A stretch of DNA of 64,000 nt from DASXMT01 sp963781305 (GTDB lineage: Bacteria > Actinomycetota > Acidimicrobiia > Acidimicrobiales > RAAP-2). The stretch's first letter is position 1; each line of letters begins with the position of its first letter. The notes under the pieces are model-generated. The model was not told where the DNA came from. It ran no database searches and worked only from the letters and a program-made list of their open reading frames with translations. Made by a program: the position numbers and the translations under genes. Below are positions 1 through 9,310 of this stretch, piece after piece. Where the stretch lies: assembly GCA_963781305.1 (NCBI GenBank), contig CAWAFL010000013.1, positions 310,001 through 374,000 on the forward strand, written 5' to 3'.

Positions 1-1122
1 GGTCGGTCCCACTTCCATGGCCTCGGTGGTGATGTCCACCCCGGCCAGCTCCTTGAACTGATGGTACATCGACGGGAGGCGGCGCCGGATGTACTCGGGG
101 CTCCGGCGGCTGGCGATGTCGAGGTAGACGCCGCCGTGCGGGCTGCCCCTGCCCGCCTTCACCTCGCTGTTGATGGACCTGGCCACCTCGTCGCGGGGGA
201 GCAGCTCCGGCGTCCGCCGGCCGAGGGAGTGGTCCTCGTACCACCGGTCGGCCTCTTCCTCGGTGTCCGCCGTCTCCGCCGCGAACATCTCGGGGATGTA
301 GTTGAACATGAAGCGGGTGCCCTCGGAGTTCCGGAGCACGCCGCCGTCGCCCCTGACCCCCTCGGTGACCAGGATGCCCCTGACCGACAGGGGCCACACC
401 ATCCCGGTGGGATGGAACTGCACCGACTCCATGTCGATGAGGTCGGCCCCGGCCCACAGGGCCATGGCGTGGCCGTCTCCGGTCGACTCCCAGGAGTTCG
501 AGGTGTACATCCAGCTCTTGCCGATGCTCCCGGTGGCCAGCACCACGGCCTTGGCCTTGAACACCACGAACTCACCGCTGGGCCGCCAGTAGCCGACCAG
601 GCCCGAGACGGTGCCGTCGCTGTCCCGGAGCAGGCGGAGGACCTTCACCTCCATGAACACGTCGATGCCGTCGGTCACCGCCTTTTGCTGCAGGGTGCGG
701 ATGAGCTCCAACCCGGTGCGGTCGCCCACGTGGGCCAGCCGGGCGAAACGGTGGCCGCCGAAGTCCCGCTGGAGGATGAGGCCGTCCTTGGTCCGGTCGA
801 AGAGGGCCCCCCAATCCTCCAGCTCCCGGACCCGGTCGGGAGCCTCTTGGGCATGGAGCTGGGCCATCCGCCAGTTGTTCAGCATCTTGCCGCCGCGCAT
901 GGTGTCCCGGAAGTGCACCTGCCAGCTGTCCTCGGGATAGACGTTCCCGAGGGCGGCGGCCACGCCACCCTCGGCCATCACCGTGTGGGCCTTGCCCAGG
1001 AGGGACTTGCACACCAACGCGGTGCGCAGCCCTTTGGCCTTGGCCTCGATGGCGGCCCGGAGCCCGGCACCGCCGGCGCCGATGACGATGACGTCGAATT
1101 CGTGGGTTTCGTACTCTGCCAT
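1..1122 (-). CDS. sdhA: Succinate dehydrogenase / fumarate reductase flavoprotein subunit (partial, 3' end off window)
   Basis: This is the FAD-carrying catalytic subunit that oxidises succinate to fumarate at the inner face of the membrane. The protein opens with an FAD-binding GAGGAG Rossmann motif within the first 25 residues. It continues with GGHRFARLAHVGDRTG, SVQFHPTG and EGVRGDGG, all hallmarks of the flavoprotein, and is still open (374 codons) at the window edge near EAMEVGPT. The ATG at 1122 follows GAGGGACTGAGG. It lies 13 bp downstream of the membrane-anchor gene, so the two are co-transcribed. The iron-sulfur subunit would be expected beyond the left edge. Identity is secure. Confidence 0.95.
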   Translation of the reverse strand, partial: MAEYETHEFDVIVIGAGGAGLRAAIEAKAKGLRTALVCKSLLGKAHTVMAEGGVAAALGNVYPEDSWQVHFRDTMRGGKMLNNWRMAQLHAQEAPDRVRELEDWGALFDRTKDGLILQRDFGGHRFARLAHVGDRTGLELIRTLQQKAVTDGIDVFMEVKVLRLLRDSDGTVSGLVGYWRPSGEFVVFKAKAVVLATGSIGKSWMYTSNSWESTGDGHAMALWAGADLIDMESVQFHPTGMVWPLSVRGILVTEGVRGDGGVLRNSEGTRFMFNYIPEMFAAETADTEEEADRWYEDHSLGRRTPELLPRDEVARSINSEVKAGRGSPHGGVYLDIASRRSPEYIRRRLPSMYHQFKELAGVDITTEAMEVGPT

Positions 1123-1135
1123 GTCCTCAGTCCCT

Positions 1136-1960
1136 CTAGAAATGGAAGCCGGCGTCGTGGATGACCCCGCTGGCCACCAGGCGCACGTAGAGATCGGTCA
1201 GGGCCACGAAGACCAGGCTCATCCAGGCGAACTGCATGTGCCGGGCGTTGAGGGGGGTCAGTGTCTGCCAGATCTTGTGCCTGATGGGGTGCTTGGAGAA
1301 CTGCTTCACCCCGCCCCCGCAGAGGTGGCGGCAGGCGTGGCAGCTGAGCGAGTAGAGCCACAGGAGAACGGCGTTGATCAACAGGACCACGGTGCCCACG
1401 CTGATGCCGATGCCCTGGCCCGGCTGCTCGAAGGCCACCACGACATCGATGGTCAGGATCACGTTGAACACCAGACCGGCATAGAAGAAGTACCGGTGGA
1501 TGTTCTGAAAGATCAGGGGAAAGCGCGCCTCACCGGTATAGGAGCCGTGGGCGTCGGCCACCGAGCACGACGGCGGCGACAACCAGAACGACCGGTAGTA
1601 GGCCTTCCGGTAGTAGTAGCAGGTCAGCCGGAAACCCAGCGGGAAGATGAGGATGAGCAGCGCCGGGGAGACGGTCCACCAGGTGATGATGGTTCCCGGA
1701 TGGCTGCCCGGCACGCAGCTGGCCGTGAGGCACGGGGAGTAGAACGGCGAGATCAGGTTCCGGTGCAGGGAGGCGCCGGCGTAGTAGTCCTTGTTCGAGA
1801 ACGCGGCCCAGGTGGCGTAGCCCACGAACAAGGTGAGCACGGTAGCTGTCACCACCGGCAGGACCCACCAGGTGTCCCTGCGCAGGGTGGGGACCTCCGG
1901 ACCGCCCCGCACGCCCCCGAGGACCACCGGGGTAACTGTTGCGTCCTCCGTCGTGGTCAA
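1136..1960 (-). CDS. sdhC: Succinate dehydrogenase membrane anchor (fused SdhC/D-like, cytochrome b type)
   Basis: This 274-residue protein has five or six hydrophobic segments, for example TWWVLPVVTATVLTLFVGYA, YFFYAGLVFNVILTIDVVV and VGTVVLLINAVLLWLYSL. A SCHACRHLCGG stretch with His and Cys follows the last of these. It would anchor the dehydrogenase to the membrane and pass electrons to quinone. Length and gene order (anchor, then flavoprotein) match the single-anchor Sdh1 complex of mycobacteria; this is a family comparison from memory. I chose the TTG at 1960 because GGGAGG lies 6 bp upstream; the longer frame upstream of it overlaps the divergent ATPase gene and does not look coding. 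Confidence 0.85.
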   Translation of the reverse strand: MTTTEDATVTPVVLGGVRGGPEVPTLRRDTWWVLPVVTATVLTLFVGYATWAAFSNKDYYAGASLHRNLISPFYSPCLTASCVPGSHPGTIITWWTVSPALLILIFPLGFRLTCYYYRKAYYRSFWLSPPSCSVADAHGSYTGEARFPLIFQNIHRYFFYAGLVFNVILTIDVVVAFEQPGQGIGISVGTVVLLINAVLLWLYSLSCHACRHLCGGGVKQFSKHPIRHKIWQTLTPLNARHMQFAWMSLVFVALTDLYVRLVASGVIHDAGFHF

Positions 1961-2126
1961 GCCGAGCCTCCCTCTAATGGCCGGTAAAGGCCTGAAATTC
2001 CGCGCGAGCCACAGGGCCCGGAGCGCTGACGGTGCATCATCTTTCCACTCCGCCGGGGGGTACGTGAAACGCCACCGCTCGCAGCCGCGGAACGAGACTC
2101 CCCTGGGCACGCGTAGGCTCGTGCCC

Positions 2127-3602
2127 ATGACCCCTCCCGAGTTCACCGAAGCCGCTGATCTCACCGAGACGCCCGCCGGCCCCCCACCCGATGTGACGAC
2201 GTTAGGCCAGCTCAAAGCGTCGGGCTGGCAGCCGTCGACCGTCGCCGCCGAGATCAGGCGCAACGCCGCCGCTCGGATCGCCGCCGGCCAGCCCCTGGTT
2301 CGTGGGGTGCTCGGGTTCGAGGACACGGTGCTGCCCCAGCTCGAGAACGCGGTGCTCGCCGGTCACGACATCATCCTGTTGGGGGAGCGGGGACAGGCCA
2401 AGACCCGGCTGATCCGCTCACTGGTGTCCCTGCTCGACGAGTGGCTGCCGATCGTCGCCCACTCGGAGATCAACGACGACCCCTTCGCGCCGGTGTCCCG
2501 CTACGCCAAGGACCTGGTGGCCGAGCAGGGGGACGAGACGCCCATCTCCTGGGTGCCCCGCCGCGACCGGTACGGCGAGAAGCTGGCCACCCCGGACACC
2601 TCGATCGCCGACCTCATCGGTGAGGTGGACCCCATCCGGGTGGCCGAGGGCCGGTACCTCTCCGACGAGCTGACCATCCATTACGGGCTGGTCCCCCGGC
2701 TCAACCGCGGGATCTTCGCCGTGAACGAGCTCCCCGACCTGGCCGAGCGGATCCAGGTGGGGCTGCTCAACGTGCTCGAGGAGCGCGACGTGCAGATCCG
2801 GGGCCATCGGGTTCGCCTTCCCCTGGACATCATGTTGGTGGCGACGGCCAACCCAGAGGACTACACCAACCGCGGCCGGATCATCACCCCGCTGAAGGAT
2901 CGCTTCGGTGCGCAGATCCGCACCCATTACCCGCCCGACGCCGCCACCGAGCTGGCCATCGCCCGGATGGAGTCGTACGTCCCCGGCGACATCACCGCCT
3001 CGGGTGGCGGGGTGACCCGGGTCGAGATGCCCGACTTCATGGCCGAGGTGGTGGCGGAGCTGAGCCAGCTGGCCCGGCAGAGCCCCCATCTCAACCAGCG
3101 CTCGGGCGTGTCCGTCCGGCTCACCATCGCCAACTACGAGACGCTGACGGCCAATGCCACCCGCCGAGCCCTCCGGGCGGGCGAGAGCGAGGCCGTGCCC
3201 CGCGTGTCGGACCTGCAGTCGCTGGTGTCATCGACCCAGGGCAAGGTGGAGATCGAGACCCTCGAGGAGGGCCGGGAAGAGCTGCTCATGTCCCAGCTGG
3301 TCTCCGCCGCCGTCCTCACCGTGTTCCGCCGCCGGGTGCGGTTCGACGATCCCCAGGGCGTGGTGGCCGCCTTCAGTGAGGACACCGTCGTCCATGCGGG
3401 CGACGACCTCCCGTCGTCGGCCTACGCCGAGACGCTGACCCGCATGCCGGTGCTGTCCGGTCCGGTGCTGGCTCTGGCCGGCTCTGAGGACCCGGCCGTC
3501 GTGGCCAGCGCCCTGGAGTTCGTTCTGGAGGGGTTGCACCTCACCAAACGGCTCAACAAGGAAGCGGCGGGCCCCCGGGCCACCTATCGGGGTCGGGGCT
3601 GA
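2127..3602 (+). CDS. MoxR/magnesium-chelatase-I-type AAA+ ATPase
   Basis: This 491-residue AAA+ ATPase has a Walker A GERGQAKTR near residue 86, FAVNELPDLAERIQ as the Walker B/sensor region, and ATANPEDYTNRGRIITPLKDRF as the ChlI/MoxR signature with sensor and arginine-finger residues. Such ATPases work with a VWA-domain partner as a metal-dependent chaperone or chelatase-like machine. The partner gene starts 4 bp after this stop, which supports that role. No chlorophyll or cobalamin genes are nearby, so a chelatase role is not implied. The ATG at 2127 was chosen; a GTG two codons upstream is equally possible. Confidence 0.88.
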   Translation: MTPPEFTEAADLTETPAGPPPDVTTLGQLKASGWQPSTVAAEIRRNAAARIAAGQPLVRGVLGFEDTVLPQLENAVLAGHDIILLGERGQAKTRLIRSLVSLLDEWLPIVAHSEINDDPFAPVSRYAKDLVAEQGDETPISWVPRRDRYGEKLATPDTSIADLIGEVDPIRVAEGRYLSDELTIHYGLVPRLNRGIFAVNELPDLAERIQVGLLNVLEERDVQIRGHRVRLPLDIMLVATANPEDYTNRGRIITPLKDRFGAQIRTHYPPDAATELAIARMESYVPGDITASGGGVTRVEMPDFMAEVVAELSQLARQSPHLNQRSGVSVRLTIANYETLTANATRRALRAGESEAVPRVSDLQSLVSSTQGKVEIETLEEGREELLMSQLVSAAVLTVFRRRVRFDDPQGVVAAFSEDTVVHAGDDLPSSAYAETLTRMPVLSGPVLALAGSEDPAVVASALEFVLEGLHLTKRLNKEAAGPRATYRGRG

Positions 3603-3606
3603 GCCC

Positions 3607-5640
3607 GTGGGCTGGCGCTTCGACTACCGGCGCTGGGACGGCACCCAGGAAAGCCTGATCGACGACACCGATGCGGTGCTGTCCGAGCTGACCGATGACC
3701 TGCTGGCCAACGGGGATCTCCACGAGGCGCTGCAGCGCATGCTCAACCGGGGCTGGGAGACCCCCGACGGCGAACAGGTCCAGGGCCTCCGCGAGCTGCT
3801 GGACCGCCTCCGGCTCGAGCGCGAGGACCAGTTGGACCGAGGTGACCTGGGTGGGGCCTACAGCGAGATCGCCGAGGAGCTCCAAGACGTCCTGGACGAG
3901 GAGAGCGAGGGCATCGACCAGCTGGAGACGGACGCCCGGAATTCGGGCGACGAGCGCCGCCAGCAGGTCACCGACGAGGTGGCCACCGAACGGCGCATGC
4001 AGCTCGACCTGCTCCCCTCTGACCTGGCCGGGACGGTCCGCGGTCTCCAGAGCTACGAGTTCGTCTCCTCCGAGGCCAGGCAGCACTTCGAGGAGCTCAT
4101 GGAGAAGCTCCGAGAAGAGGTGACCAAGACCTACTTCGAGCAGGTGTCCGAGGCCATGGCCAACCCCGATCCCGAGCAGCTGGCCCGGATGCGCGACGCC
4201 TTCGACGCCCTCAACCGCATGCTCGAGCAGCGCGAGGCGGGCGAGCCCCTCGATCCCAGCTTCGAGTCGTTCATGGAGCGATTCGGCGACCTCTTCCCCG
4301 GGCAACCGACCACCCTCGACGAGCTCCTCGAGCAGCTGGCCGCCCAGATGGCCGCGGCCCAGGCCATGTGGAACTCCATGTCGCCCGAGCAGCGGGCCCA
4401 GCTCCAGGGGCTGGCCGAATCGCTGCTGGAGGACATGGACCTGCGTTGGCAGGTCGACCGCCTGGGCGAGAACCTGCGGAAGGCCTTCCCCCAGGCCGGC
4501 TGGGAGCAGCGCATGCGGTTCAGCGGCGACGAGCCGCTGAGCATGTCCGGTGCGACCGACGCCGCCGCCCGGCTCAAGGACCTCGACGAGCTCGAGGCGT
4601 TCCTCCGCTCGGCCAACTCGCCCGCCGCCCTCTCCGAGGTCGACCTGGACAAGGTGGCCCGCCACCTGGGTGACGACGCAGCCAAGTCGCTGGACCGGCT
4701 GGCCAAGCTGGCCAAGCAGCTGGCCGACGCCGGTCTCATCGAGCAACGCGAGGGTCGCTATGAGCTGACCCCCCAGGGAATCCGTCGCATCGGGCAACAG
4801 GCCCTGTCCGACCTGTTCGGGCAGCTGGACAAGGACCGGATTGGCAACCACCGTGCCACCTGGTCGGGCGTGGGCCACGACCGGGAGGAGACGACCAAGG
4901 CGTATGAGTTCGGGGACCCGTTCAATCTGGACCTGTCCCGGACCGTGCACAACGCCGTGCGCCGGGCCGGAAGCGGCGTCCCGGTACGGCTTTCGCCCGA
5001 CGACTTCGAGGTCATCGAGACCGAGGCCCTGACCCGGTCGGCCACCGTGTTGTTGCTCGACCTGTCCCTGTCCATGCCCATGCGGGACAACTTCGTCCCG
5101 GCCAAGAAGATGGCCCTCGCCCTGCACACCCTGATCTCCAGCCGGTTCCCCCGTGACTACCTGGGCATCGTGGGGTTCTCGGAGGTGGCCCGGGTCATCG
5201 AGCCCGAGGACCTGCCCACGGTCAGCTGGGACTACGTCTACGGCACCAACCTGCAGCACGGTCTGCTCCTGGCCCGCAAGATGCTCGCCCACCAGCCCGG
5301 GACCAAGCAGATCATCCTGGTCACCGACGGTGAACCCACCGCCCACCTGGTGCAGTACGCAGACGGCGTCGGCTATGACGTCTACTTCAATTACCCGCCC
5401 ATCCCCGAGACGCTCGAGGTCACCCTGGCCGAGGTCATGCGGTGCACCCGGGCCGGGATCACCATCAACACCTTCTTGCTCGAGCCCGATCGTGCCCTCC
5501 GGGGGTTCGTCGAACAGCTGACCAGGATCAACAAGGGGAGGGCATTCGCCACCTCACCCGGGGAGCTGGGTGACTACGTGCTGGTCGACTTCCTCCAGCA
5601 CAAGCGGACGCTGCGCACCCGGGGGCGACGAGCCGGCTGA
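3607..5640 (+). CDS. VWA-domain protein, partner of the MoxR-like ATPase
   Basis: This 677-residue protein has a long acidic, alpha-helical N-terminal two thirds and a C-terminal von Willebrand A domain. The MIDAS metal site is intact: DLSLS at residue 485, a Thr in YGTNLQHG and Asp in VTDGEPT. The start is GTG, 4 bp after the ATPase stop, giving strong translational coupling. By analogy with MoxR-VWA pairs, the two proteins probably form a metal-dependent chaperone complex whose client is unknown. The N-terminal region has no domain I recognise. Confidence 0.85.
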   Translation: MGWRFDYRRWDGTQESLIDDTDAVLSELTDDLLANGDLHEALQRMLNRGWETPDGEQVQGLRELLDRLRLEREDQLDRGDLGGAYSEIAEELQDVLDEESEGIDQLETDARNSGDERRQQVTDEVATERRMQLDLLPSDLAGTVRGLQSYEFVSSEARQHFEELMEKLREEVTKTYFEQVSEAMANPDPEQLARMRDAFDALNRMLEQREAGEPLDPSFESFMERFGDLFPGQPTTLDELLEQLAAQMAAAQAMWNSMSPEQRAQLQGLAESLLEDMDLRWQVDRLGENLRKAFPQAGWEQRMRFSGDEPLSMSGATDAAARLKDLDELEAFLRSANSPAALSEVDLDKVARHLGDDAAKSLDRLAKLAKQLADAGLIEQREGRYELTPQGIRRIGQQALSDLFGQLDKDRIGNHRATWSGVGHDREETTKAYEFGDPFNLDLSRTVHNAVRRAGSGVPVRLSPDDFEVIETEALTRSATVLLLDLSLSMPMRDNFVPAKKMALALHTLISSRFPRDYLGIVGFSEVARVIEPEDLPTVSWDYVYGTNLQHGLLLARKMLAHQPGTKQIILVTDGEPTAHLVQYADGVGYDVYFNYPPIPETLEVTLAEVMRCTRAGITINTFLLEPDRALRGFVEQLTRINKGRAFATSPGELGDYVLVDFLQHKRTLRTRGRRAG

Positions 5641-5832
5641 GGGCCGGGTCCCTGATCGCAGAGGGCCGAATACCCGATCTCACGGGGCTTACTACCTGAT
5701 CGCGCCTGATTTCACCTTGCGTTTTGGGCTGCAATGGGGAAAGATAACACCGTTGTAGTTACATACGTGCTATGCGGCACACCTGTACCCGCAGTTGATC
5801 CGCAGAGCTGAGTGGTGAGGGGAGGCGTGCCG

Positions 5833-6114
5833 ATGGACATCGTGTCGCTGCTGTACGGACGCCAGGAGCAGGGCTGGCAGAACAAAGCCAACTGCATGGG
5901 TGTGGACCCTGATCTGTTCTTTCCCGAACGGGGAGCCTCGACCCGGGAGGCCAAAGAGGTCTGCCGAGGTTGTGTGGTCCGCGAGGACTGCCTCGAGTAC
6001 GCCCTGGCCAACGGGGAGAAGTTCGGTATCTGGGGCGGGCTGTCCGAGCGGGAGCGCCGCCGCCTCCGCCGGGCCCGAGCCATGCAGCGACGTTCCGTCG
6101 TCAGCGCCTCCTGA
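5833..6114 (+). CDS. WhiB-family [4Fe-4S] transcriptional regulator
   Basis: This is a 93-residue WhiB-like protein. The four cluster cysteines are NC-M followed by VCRGCVVREDC (C-x2-C-x5-C). A GIWGG turn and a basic tail, ERRRLRRARAMQRR, form the usual DNA/sigma-contact region. WhiB proteins bind the primary sigma factor and sense NO, O2 or redox state. The ATG at 5833 follows AGGGGAGG by 7 bp; GTG codons upstream at 5812, 5815 and 5827 are less well placed. The stop overlaps the convergent formiminotransferase gene by 14 bp. Confidence 0.92.
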   Translation: MDIVSLLYGRQEQGWQNKANCMGVDPDLFFPERGASTREAKEVCRGCVVREDCLEYALANGEKFGIWGGLSERERRRLRRARAMQRRSVVSAS

Positions 6115-6961
6115 ACGAGGAGTGCATCTGACCGGTCGACTCGAGGCGCGCCTCGATCGTCCGGTCCTGGCTCACGTCGAGCTCTCGATGGCGATGCTCC
6201 GGCACGGCGGCGAGAACATCGGCCGGAACCAGGCCCACCAGCTCGGCCCGGTCCACCGACCCGCCGAGCCCGCTGACCGCTCGGGCGATCATGTCGTATA
6301 CCTGGGCCGGCCCCACCGCCTGCGGATCGATCAGGTTGCAGCTGACCTGGGCCTTGTTTCCGACGGGCAACCCCAGGCTCCGAACTGCTGAGCCCCGGAC
6401 CGTGCGAGCCACCTGGCGGGCGAGGGCAAGCGCTGACGCCAAACCGTCGTCCGGTCCGACCACCCAGACGTTGTACGCAACGAGCACCGGGCGGGCGCCG
6501 ATCGCGCTGGCGCCGGCAGTGGGGTGAGGGGTGTGGGGACCCGTGTCGGGATCGGCGGATCGAAAGGCCTCTCGTCTGACGGTAGGGAGGCTCCGTTCGG
6601 GGCCGTAGAGGAAGCACGGCAGGTGCAGGTCCTGGCCCGCCCACCGGGCGAAGTCGTCCCGGAGGGAGACGACCTGGTCGAGAGGGCCATCGAGTGCGAC
6701 GAAGGGCACGACGTCGGCCGCACCGAGGCGGGGATGCACCCCCCGGTGGACCCGCATGTCGATCAGTGCGCACGCCTCTCGGACGACGGCCCGTGTAGCC
6801 GCTACGACGTCGAAGGCCGAGCCTCCGAGAGTAAGCACCGAGCGGTGATGGTCCGGGTCGGAATGGACATCGAGCAGCGTCGGCCCGGCCACCGAAGCCA
6901 CTGCGTCGACGACGGAGTCATCCCGGCCCTCGCTGATGTTGACCACGCACTCGACGGTCAT
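6101..6961 (-). CDS. Glutamate formiminotransferase (single-domain FTCD N-terminal type)
   Basis: This 286-residue protein begins with VECVVNISEGRD and has the family histidines in HSDPDHHRSVLTLGG and MRVHRGVHPRLGAADVVPF. A late conserved segment reads QVSCNLIDPQAVGP. It transfers the formimino group of formiminoglutamate to tetrahydrofolate in histidine breakdown. The cyclodeaminase domain of bifunctional FTCD is absent, and no hut genes are visible in the window. I chose the ATG at 6961 because the homology begins immediately after it; the longer frame runs antisense into intergenic sequence and the next whiB. It lies 34 bp after that whiB gene on the same strand. Confidence 0.88.
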   Translation of the reverse strand: MTVECVVNISEGRDDSVVDAVASVAGPTLLDVHSDPDHHRSVLTLGGSAFDVVAATRAVVREACALIDMRVHRGVHPRLGAADVVPFVALDGPLDQVVSLRDDFARWAGQDLHLPCFLYGPERSLPTVRREAFRSADPDTGPHTPHPTAGASAIGARPVLVAYNVWVVGPDDGLASALALARQVARTVRGSAVRSLGLPVGNKAQVSCNLIDPQAVGPAQVYDMIARAVSGLGGSVDRAELVGLVPADVLAAVPEHRHRELDVSQDRTIEARLESTGQMHSSFRRR

Positions 6962-6995
6962 GGGCAAGGGGCCGTCCGGCGACCCCGCGGGGCGC

Positions 6996-7238
6996 TCAGA
7001 CCCGAGCGGCGTGGGACAAGCGACGACGGCGGAGGATGCGGCGACGTTCCCGCTCCGACTTGCCGCCCCACACCCCGTGATCGACTCGCTCGTCCAAGGC
7101 ATATTGGAGGCAGGCCTCGGCGACGGGGCATTCAGCGCAGACCCGCTGTGCCTCTTGGACACCGATACCGTCGCTGGGGAAGAAGAAGGACGGCGAGAGA
7201 TCTCGGCACTTACCCTGACTCATCCAGTCCGTTCCCAT
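6996..7238 (-). CDS. WhiB-family [4Fe-4S] transcriptional regulator, second copy
   Basis: This is an 80-residue WhiB-like protein, with cysteines in GKC and VCAECPVAEAC (C-x2-C-x5-C). It also has GVWGGKSERERRRI and the basic run LRRRR. The ATG at 7238 has AGGGAGG 5 bp upstream, which fixes the start. It is the first gene of a probable two-gene unit with the formiminotransferase. It diverges from the HtrA-like protease gene starting at 7360, so the 121-bp gap between them must hold both promoters. Confidence 0.9.
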   Translation of the reverse strand: MGTDWMSQGKCRDLSPSFFFPSDGIGVQEAQRVCAECPVAEACLQYALDERVDHGVWGGKSERERRRILRRRRLSHAARV

Positions 7239-7359
7239 GACGACCTCCCTGACACTCGGCGGCGGCATAGTCGTGATCGTTTCCCGATCCCGCTCCCGCC
7301 GGTTCCACAGGTAGTCTCGCATTTCAAGGTGTTCGTCGGCGCGAAACGAGCCAGAGTTG

Positions 7360-8883
7360 ATGGAATCCTCACAATTTTCTTATGGAGGACCAGGTTCTTC
7401 TTATGAAGGGCAGACCGATCGACCCCAGGAAAGCCAGGAAAGACCCGCTGAGGACCCTGCTGGGCGGGATCCCTCCTCGTCCGCTCCAGCCCCGGTGCCG
7501 TCCGCCCCACTCCCAGGCGCCGGCCCCTTGCCCGTCCCCGAGGCGCCGCCCGGGGCGCCTTTGCCACCACCGCTTTCGGGAGCCCCGCCTGTGCCCGGCT
7601 ATCCGATGGGATCGCCCTACCCGTCGCCGGGTTACTACGGGTTTTCCGGTCACTACGGCGGCTATGGCCCACCGGGATACGGACCCGGGTTCATCTATCC
7701 CCAGCCCCCGCCGCGCCGCCAGGTAGTTCGCCATACGCTGACCCGCCGGAACTGGCTGGCGGTGGTCATTGCCACCGCCGTCCTGGCTGCCGCCATCGGA
7801 GCGGGTGTGGGTGCGGTGATCGGGATCAATCACCAACAGACCGAGGTCGAGAAGTTCTTCCCCAACAAGAGCGTGCTGGCCCAGCCCCAGGACATCCAGT
7901 CGGTACTGGCCAAAGTCGAACCGGCCGTGGTGTCCATCGACAGCCACGCCGTCCAGAGCTCCGGCGGCGACTTTGTCGAGGCCGCGGGCACGGGCATGAT
8001 CCTCACCCCGCAGGGCGAGGTGCTGACCAACAACCATGTCGTCTCTGGGGCGTCGTCGGTGACGGCCACGTTGTTCGGTCAGACCAAGTCGTTGCCTGCC
8101 CACGTCATCGGTACCGACCCCAGCCGCGACCTGGCGCTGGTCCAGATCGACAACGTCAGCAACCTGCCCACGGTGTCATTGGGGGACTCGGGGCAGACGC
8201 AAGTGGGCGACGACGTGCTGGCCATCGGCAACGCCCTGGCCCTGTCCGGCGGCCCCTCGGTCACCCAGGGCATCGTCTCGGCCGAGAACAGGTCGCTGAC
8301 GACCCAGGACGACAGCGGAAAGACGGAGAACCTGTCGGGCCTGCTGCAGACCGACGCGGCCATCAACCCGGGGAACTCGGGTGGGCCGCTGGTCAACGCC
8401 CAGGCCCAGGTGATCGGCATCAACACGGCAGTGGCGGCCAGCAGCCAGGGGAACGCCCCGACCCAGAACATCGGGTTCGCCATCGCCATCGATTCGGTGA
8501 AGCCCCAGCTGGCCAGCCTGAGGCAGGGGGGGACCGGCGGTCCCGGCGCCACCAGCCCCACCCCGACGCCGGCGGCCAACAAGGCCTACATGGGAGTCAG
8601 CGTCCTCACCGTCACCCCGACGCTGCAACAACAGGATCATCTGACCCCCACTACCGGTGCCCTGGTCGGTAGCGTCCAAGCGGGGAGCCCCGCCGCCCAG
8701 GGCGGCCTGAAAACCAACGACGTCATCGTTTCGCTGAACGGCATGCCCATCACCACGGCCACCGCCCTGACGACGGCGCTGCACCCCCTGAACCCGGGAG
8801 ATGTCGTCCAGGTCGGCATCTACCGAGGAAGCGCGCAACAAACCGTCAGCGTCACTCTCGGGACGAATCCCAACGGCGGGTAG
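7360..8883 (+). CDS. HtrA/DegP-like serine protease with PDZ domain (membrane-anchored, S1C)
   Basis: The 507-residue protein has a Pro/Gly/Tyr-rich cytoplasmic N-terminus of about 125 residues, then one transmembrane helix (WLAVVIATAVLAAAIGAGVG). A trypsin-like domain follows with an intact triad: His226 in TNNHVV, Asp257 in SRDLALV, Ser340 in PGNSGGP. It ends with a PDZ domain (GSPAAQGGLKTNDVIVSLNG). It should degrade or refold damaged proteins outside the membrane. Start is the ATG at 7360, directly preceded by an in-frame TTG; no strong ribosome binding site is seen. It contrasts with the inactive homologue at 10562-11863. Confidence 0.92.
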   Translation: MESSQFSYGGPGSSYEGQTDRPQESQERPAEDPAGRDPSSSAPAPVPSAPLPGAGPLPVPEAPPGAPLPPPLSGAPPVPGYPMGSPYPSPGYYGFSGHYGGYGPPGYGPGFIYPQPPPRRQVVRHTLTRRNWLAVVIATAVLAAAIGAGVGAVIGINHQQTEVEKFFPNKSVLAQPQDIQSVLAKVEPAVVSIDSHAVQSSGGDFVEAAGTGMILTPQGEVLTNNHVVSGASSVTATLFGQTKSLPAHVIGTDPSRDLALVQIDNVSNLPTVSLGDSGQTQVGDDVLAIGNALALSGGPSVTQGIVSAENRSLTTQDDSGKTENLSGLLQTDAAINPGNSGGPLVNAQAQVIGINTAVAASSQGNAPTQNIGFAIAIDSVKPQLASLRQGGTGGPGATSPTPTPAANKAYMGVSVLTVTPTLQQQDHLTPTTGALVGSVQAGSPAAQGGLKTNDVIVSLNGMPITTATALTTALHPLNPGDVVQVGIYRGSAQQTVSVTLGTNPNGG

Positions 8884-8917
8884 GATTGCTTCGCTGTCTT
8901 TCCAGGAGGAACCCACT

Positions 8918-9277
8918 GTGATGTCCCCGGCCACCGACGAACCTGAGGTTGTGGAGAGCGAAGAGCCTCAACCACCGCGCGGCCATGTCCGGGTGGTGTA
9001 CCTCGGTCCGGTCGCACCGCACTGGGAGGTGCAGTCCGACTTCGGCGATCGGGATCTCATCGAGGAGTTCCGCCAGCGCACCCAGGCCCGCCTGGTGTTG
9101 CTCCCTCCCCACGACCCCCAGTACCGGCGCAACCGCGAGCGGGTGGTGCGTGACGCCGAGCGGGAGAACATCCTTCTCGAATGGGACCTGGGCGTCCCCG
9201 ACGAAGAGGCCGTTGCCGTGCCCGACGCCGAGGTTCCTGCCGAGGGAGCTCCTGCGGTGGAGACCCCTGCCTCCTGA
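8918..9277 (+). CDS. Conserved-looking hypothetical protein
   Basis: This 119-residue soluble protein is of unrecognised family. Its core (GHVRVVYLGPVAPHWEV to NILLEWDLG) looks like a compact alpha/beta domain flanked by acidic, low-complexity ends. The start is the GTG at 8918, 7 bp after AGGAGGA; an ATG follows at once at 8921. It lies 34 bp after the HtrA-like gene and converges with the DUF2342-type gene. The function is unknown. Confidence 0.65.
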   Translation: MMSPATDEPEVVESEEPQPPRGHVRVVYLGPVAPHWEVQSDFGDRDLIEEFRQRTQARLVLLPPHDPQYRRNRERVVRDAERENILLEWDLGVPDEEAVAVPDAEVPAEGAPAVETPAS

Positions 9278-9310
9278 CCGTTGCGCCGCCATCGGCGGCG
9301 GTACCCAGGT

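Noticed and set aside
61..1164. A 367-codon plus-strand frame antisense to sdhA
   Set aside because: It is an antisense shadow; the minus strand encodes unmistakable succinate dehydrogenase motifs over the same bases.
3553..5346. A 597-codon open frame antisense to the VWA gene
   Set aside because: It is a shadow of the high-GC codon pattern on the other strand: extremely rich in Leu/Gly/Val/His, no domain motifs, and it fully overlaps a strongly supported gene.
5641..5832. Promoter for the first whiB gene
   Set aside because: Several TTGxxx and TANNNT-like hexamers occur between 5710 and 5790, but none pairs with 16-18 bp spacing convincingly.
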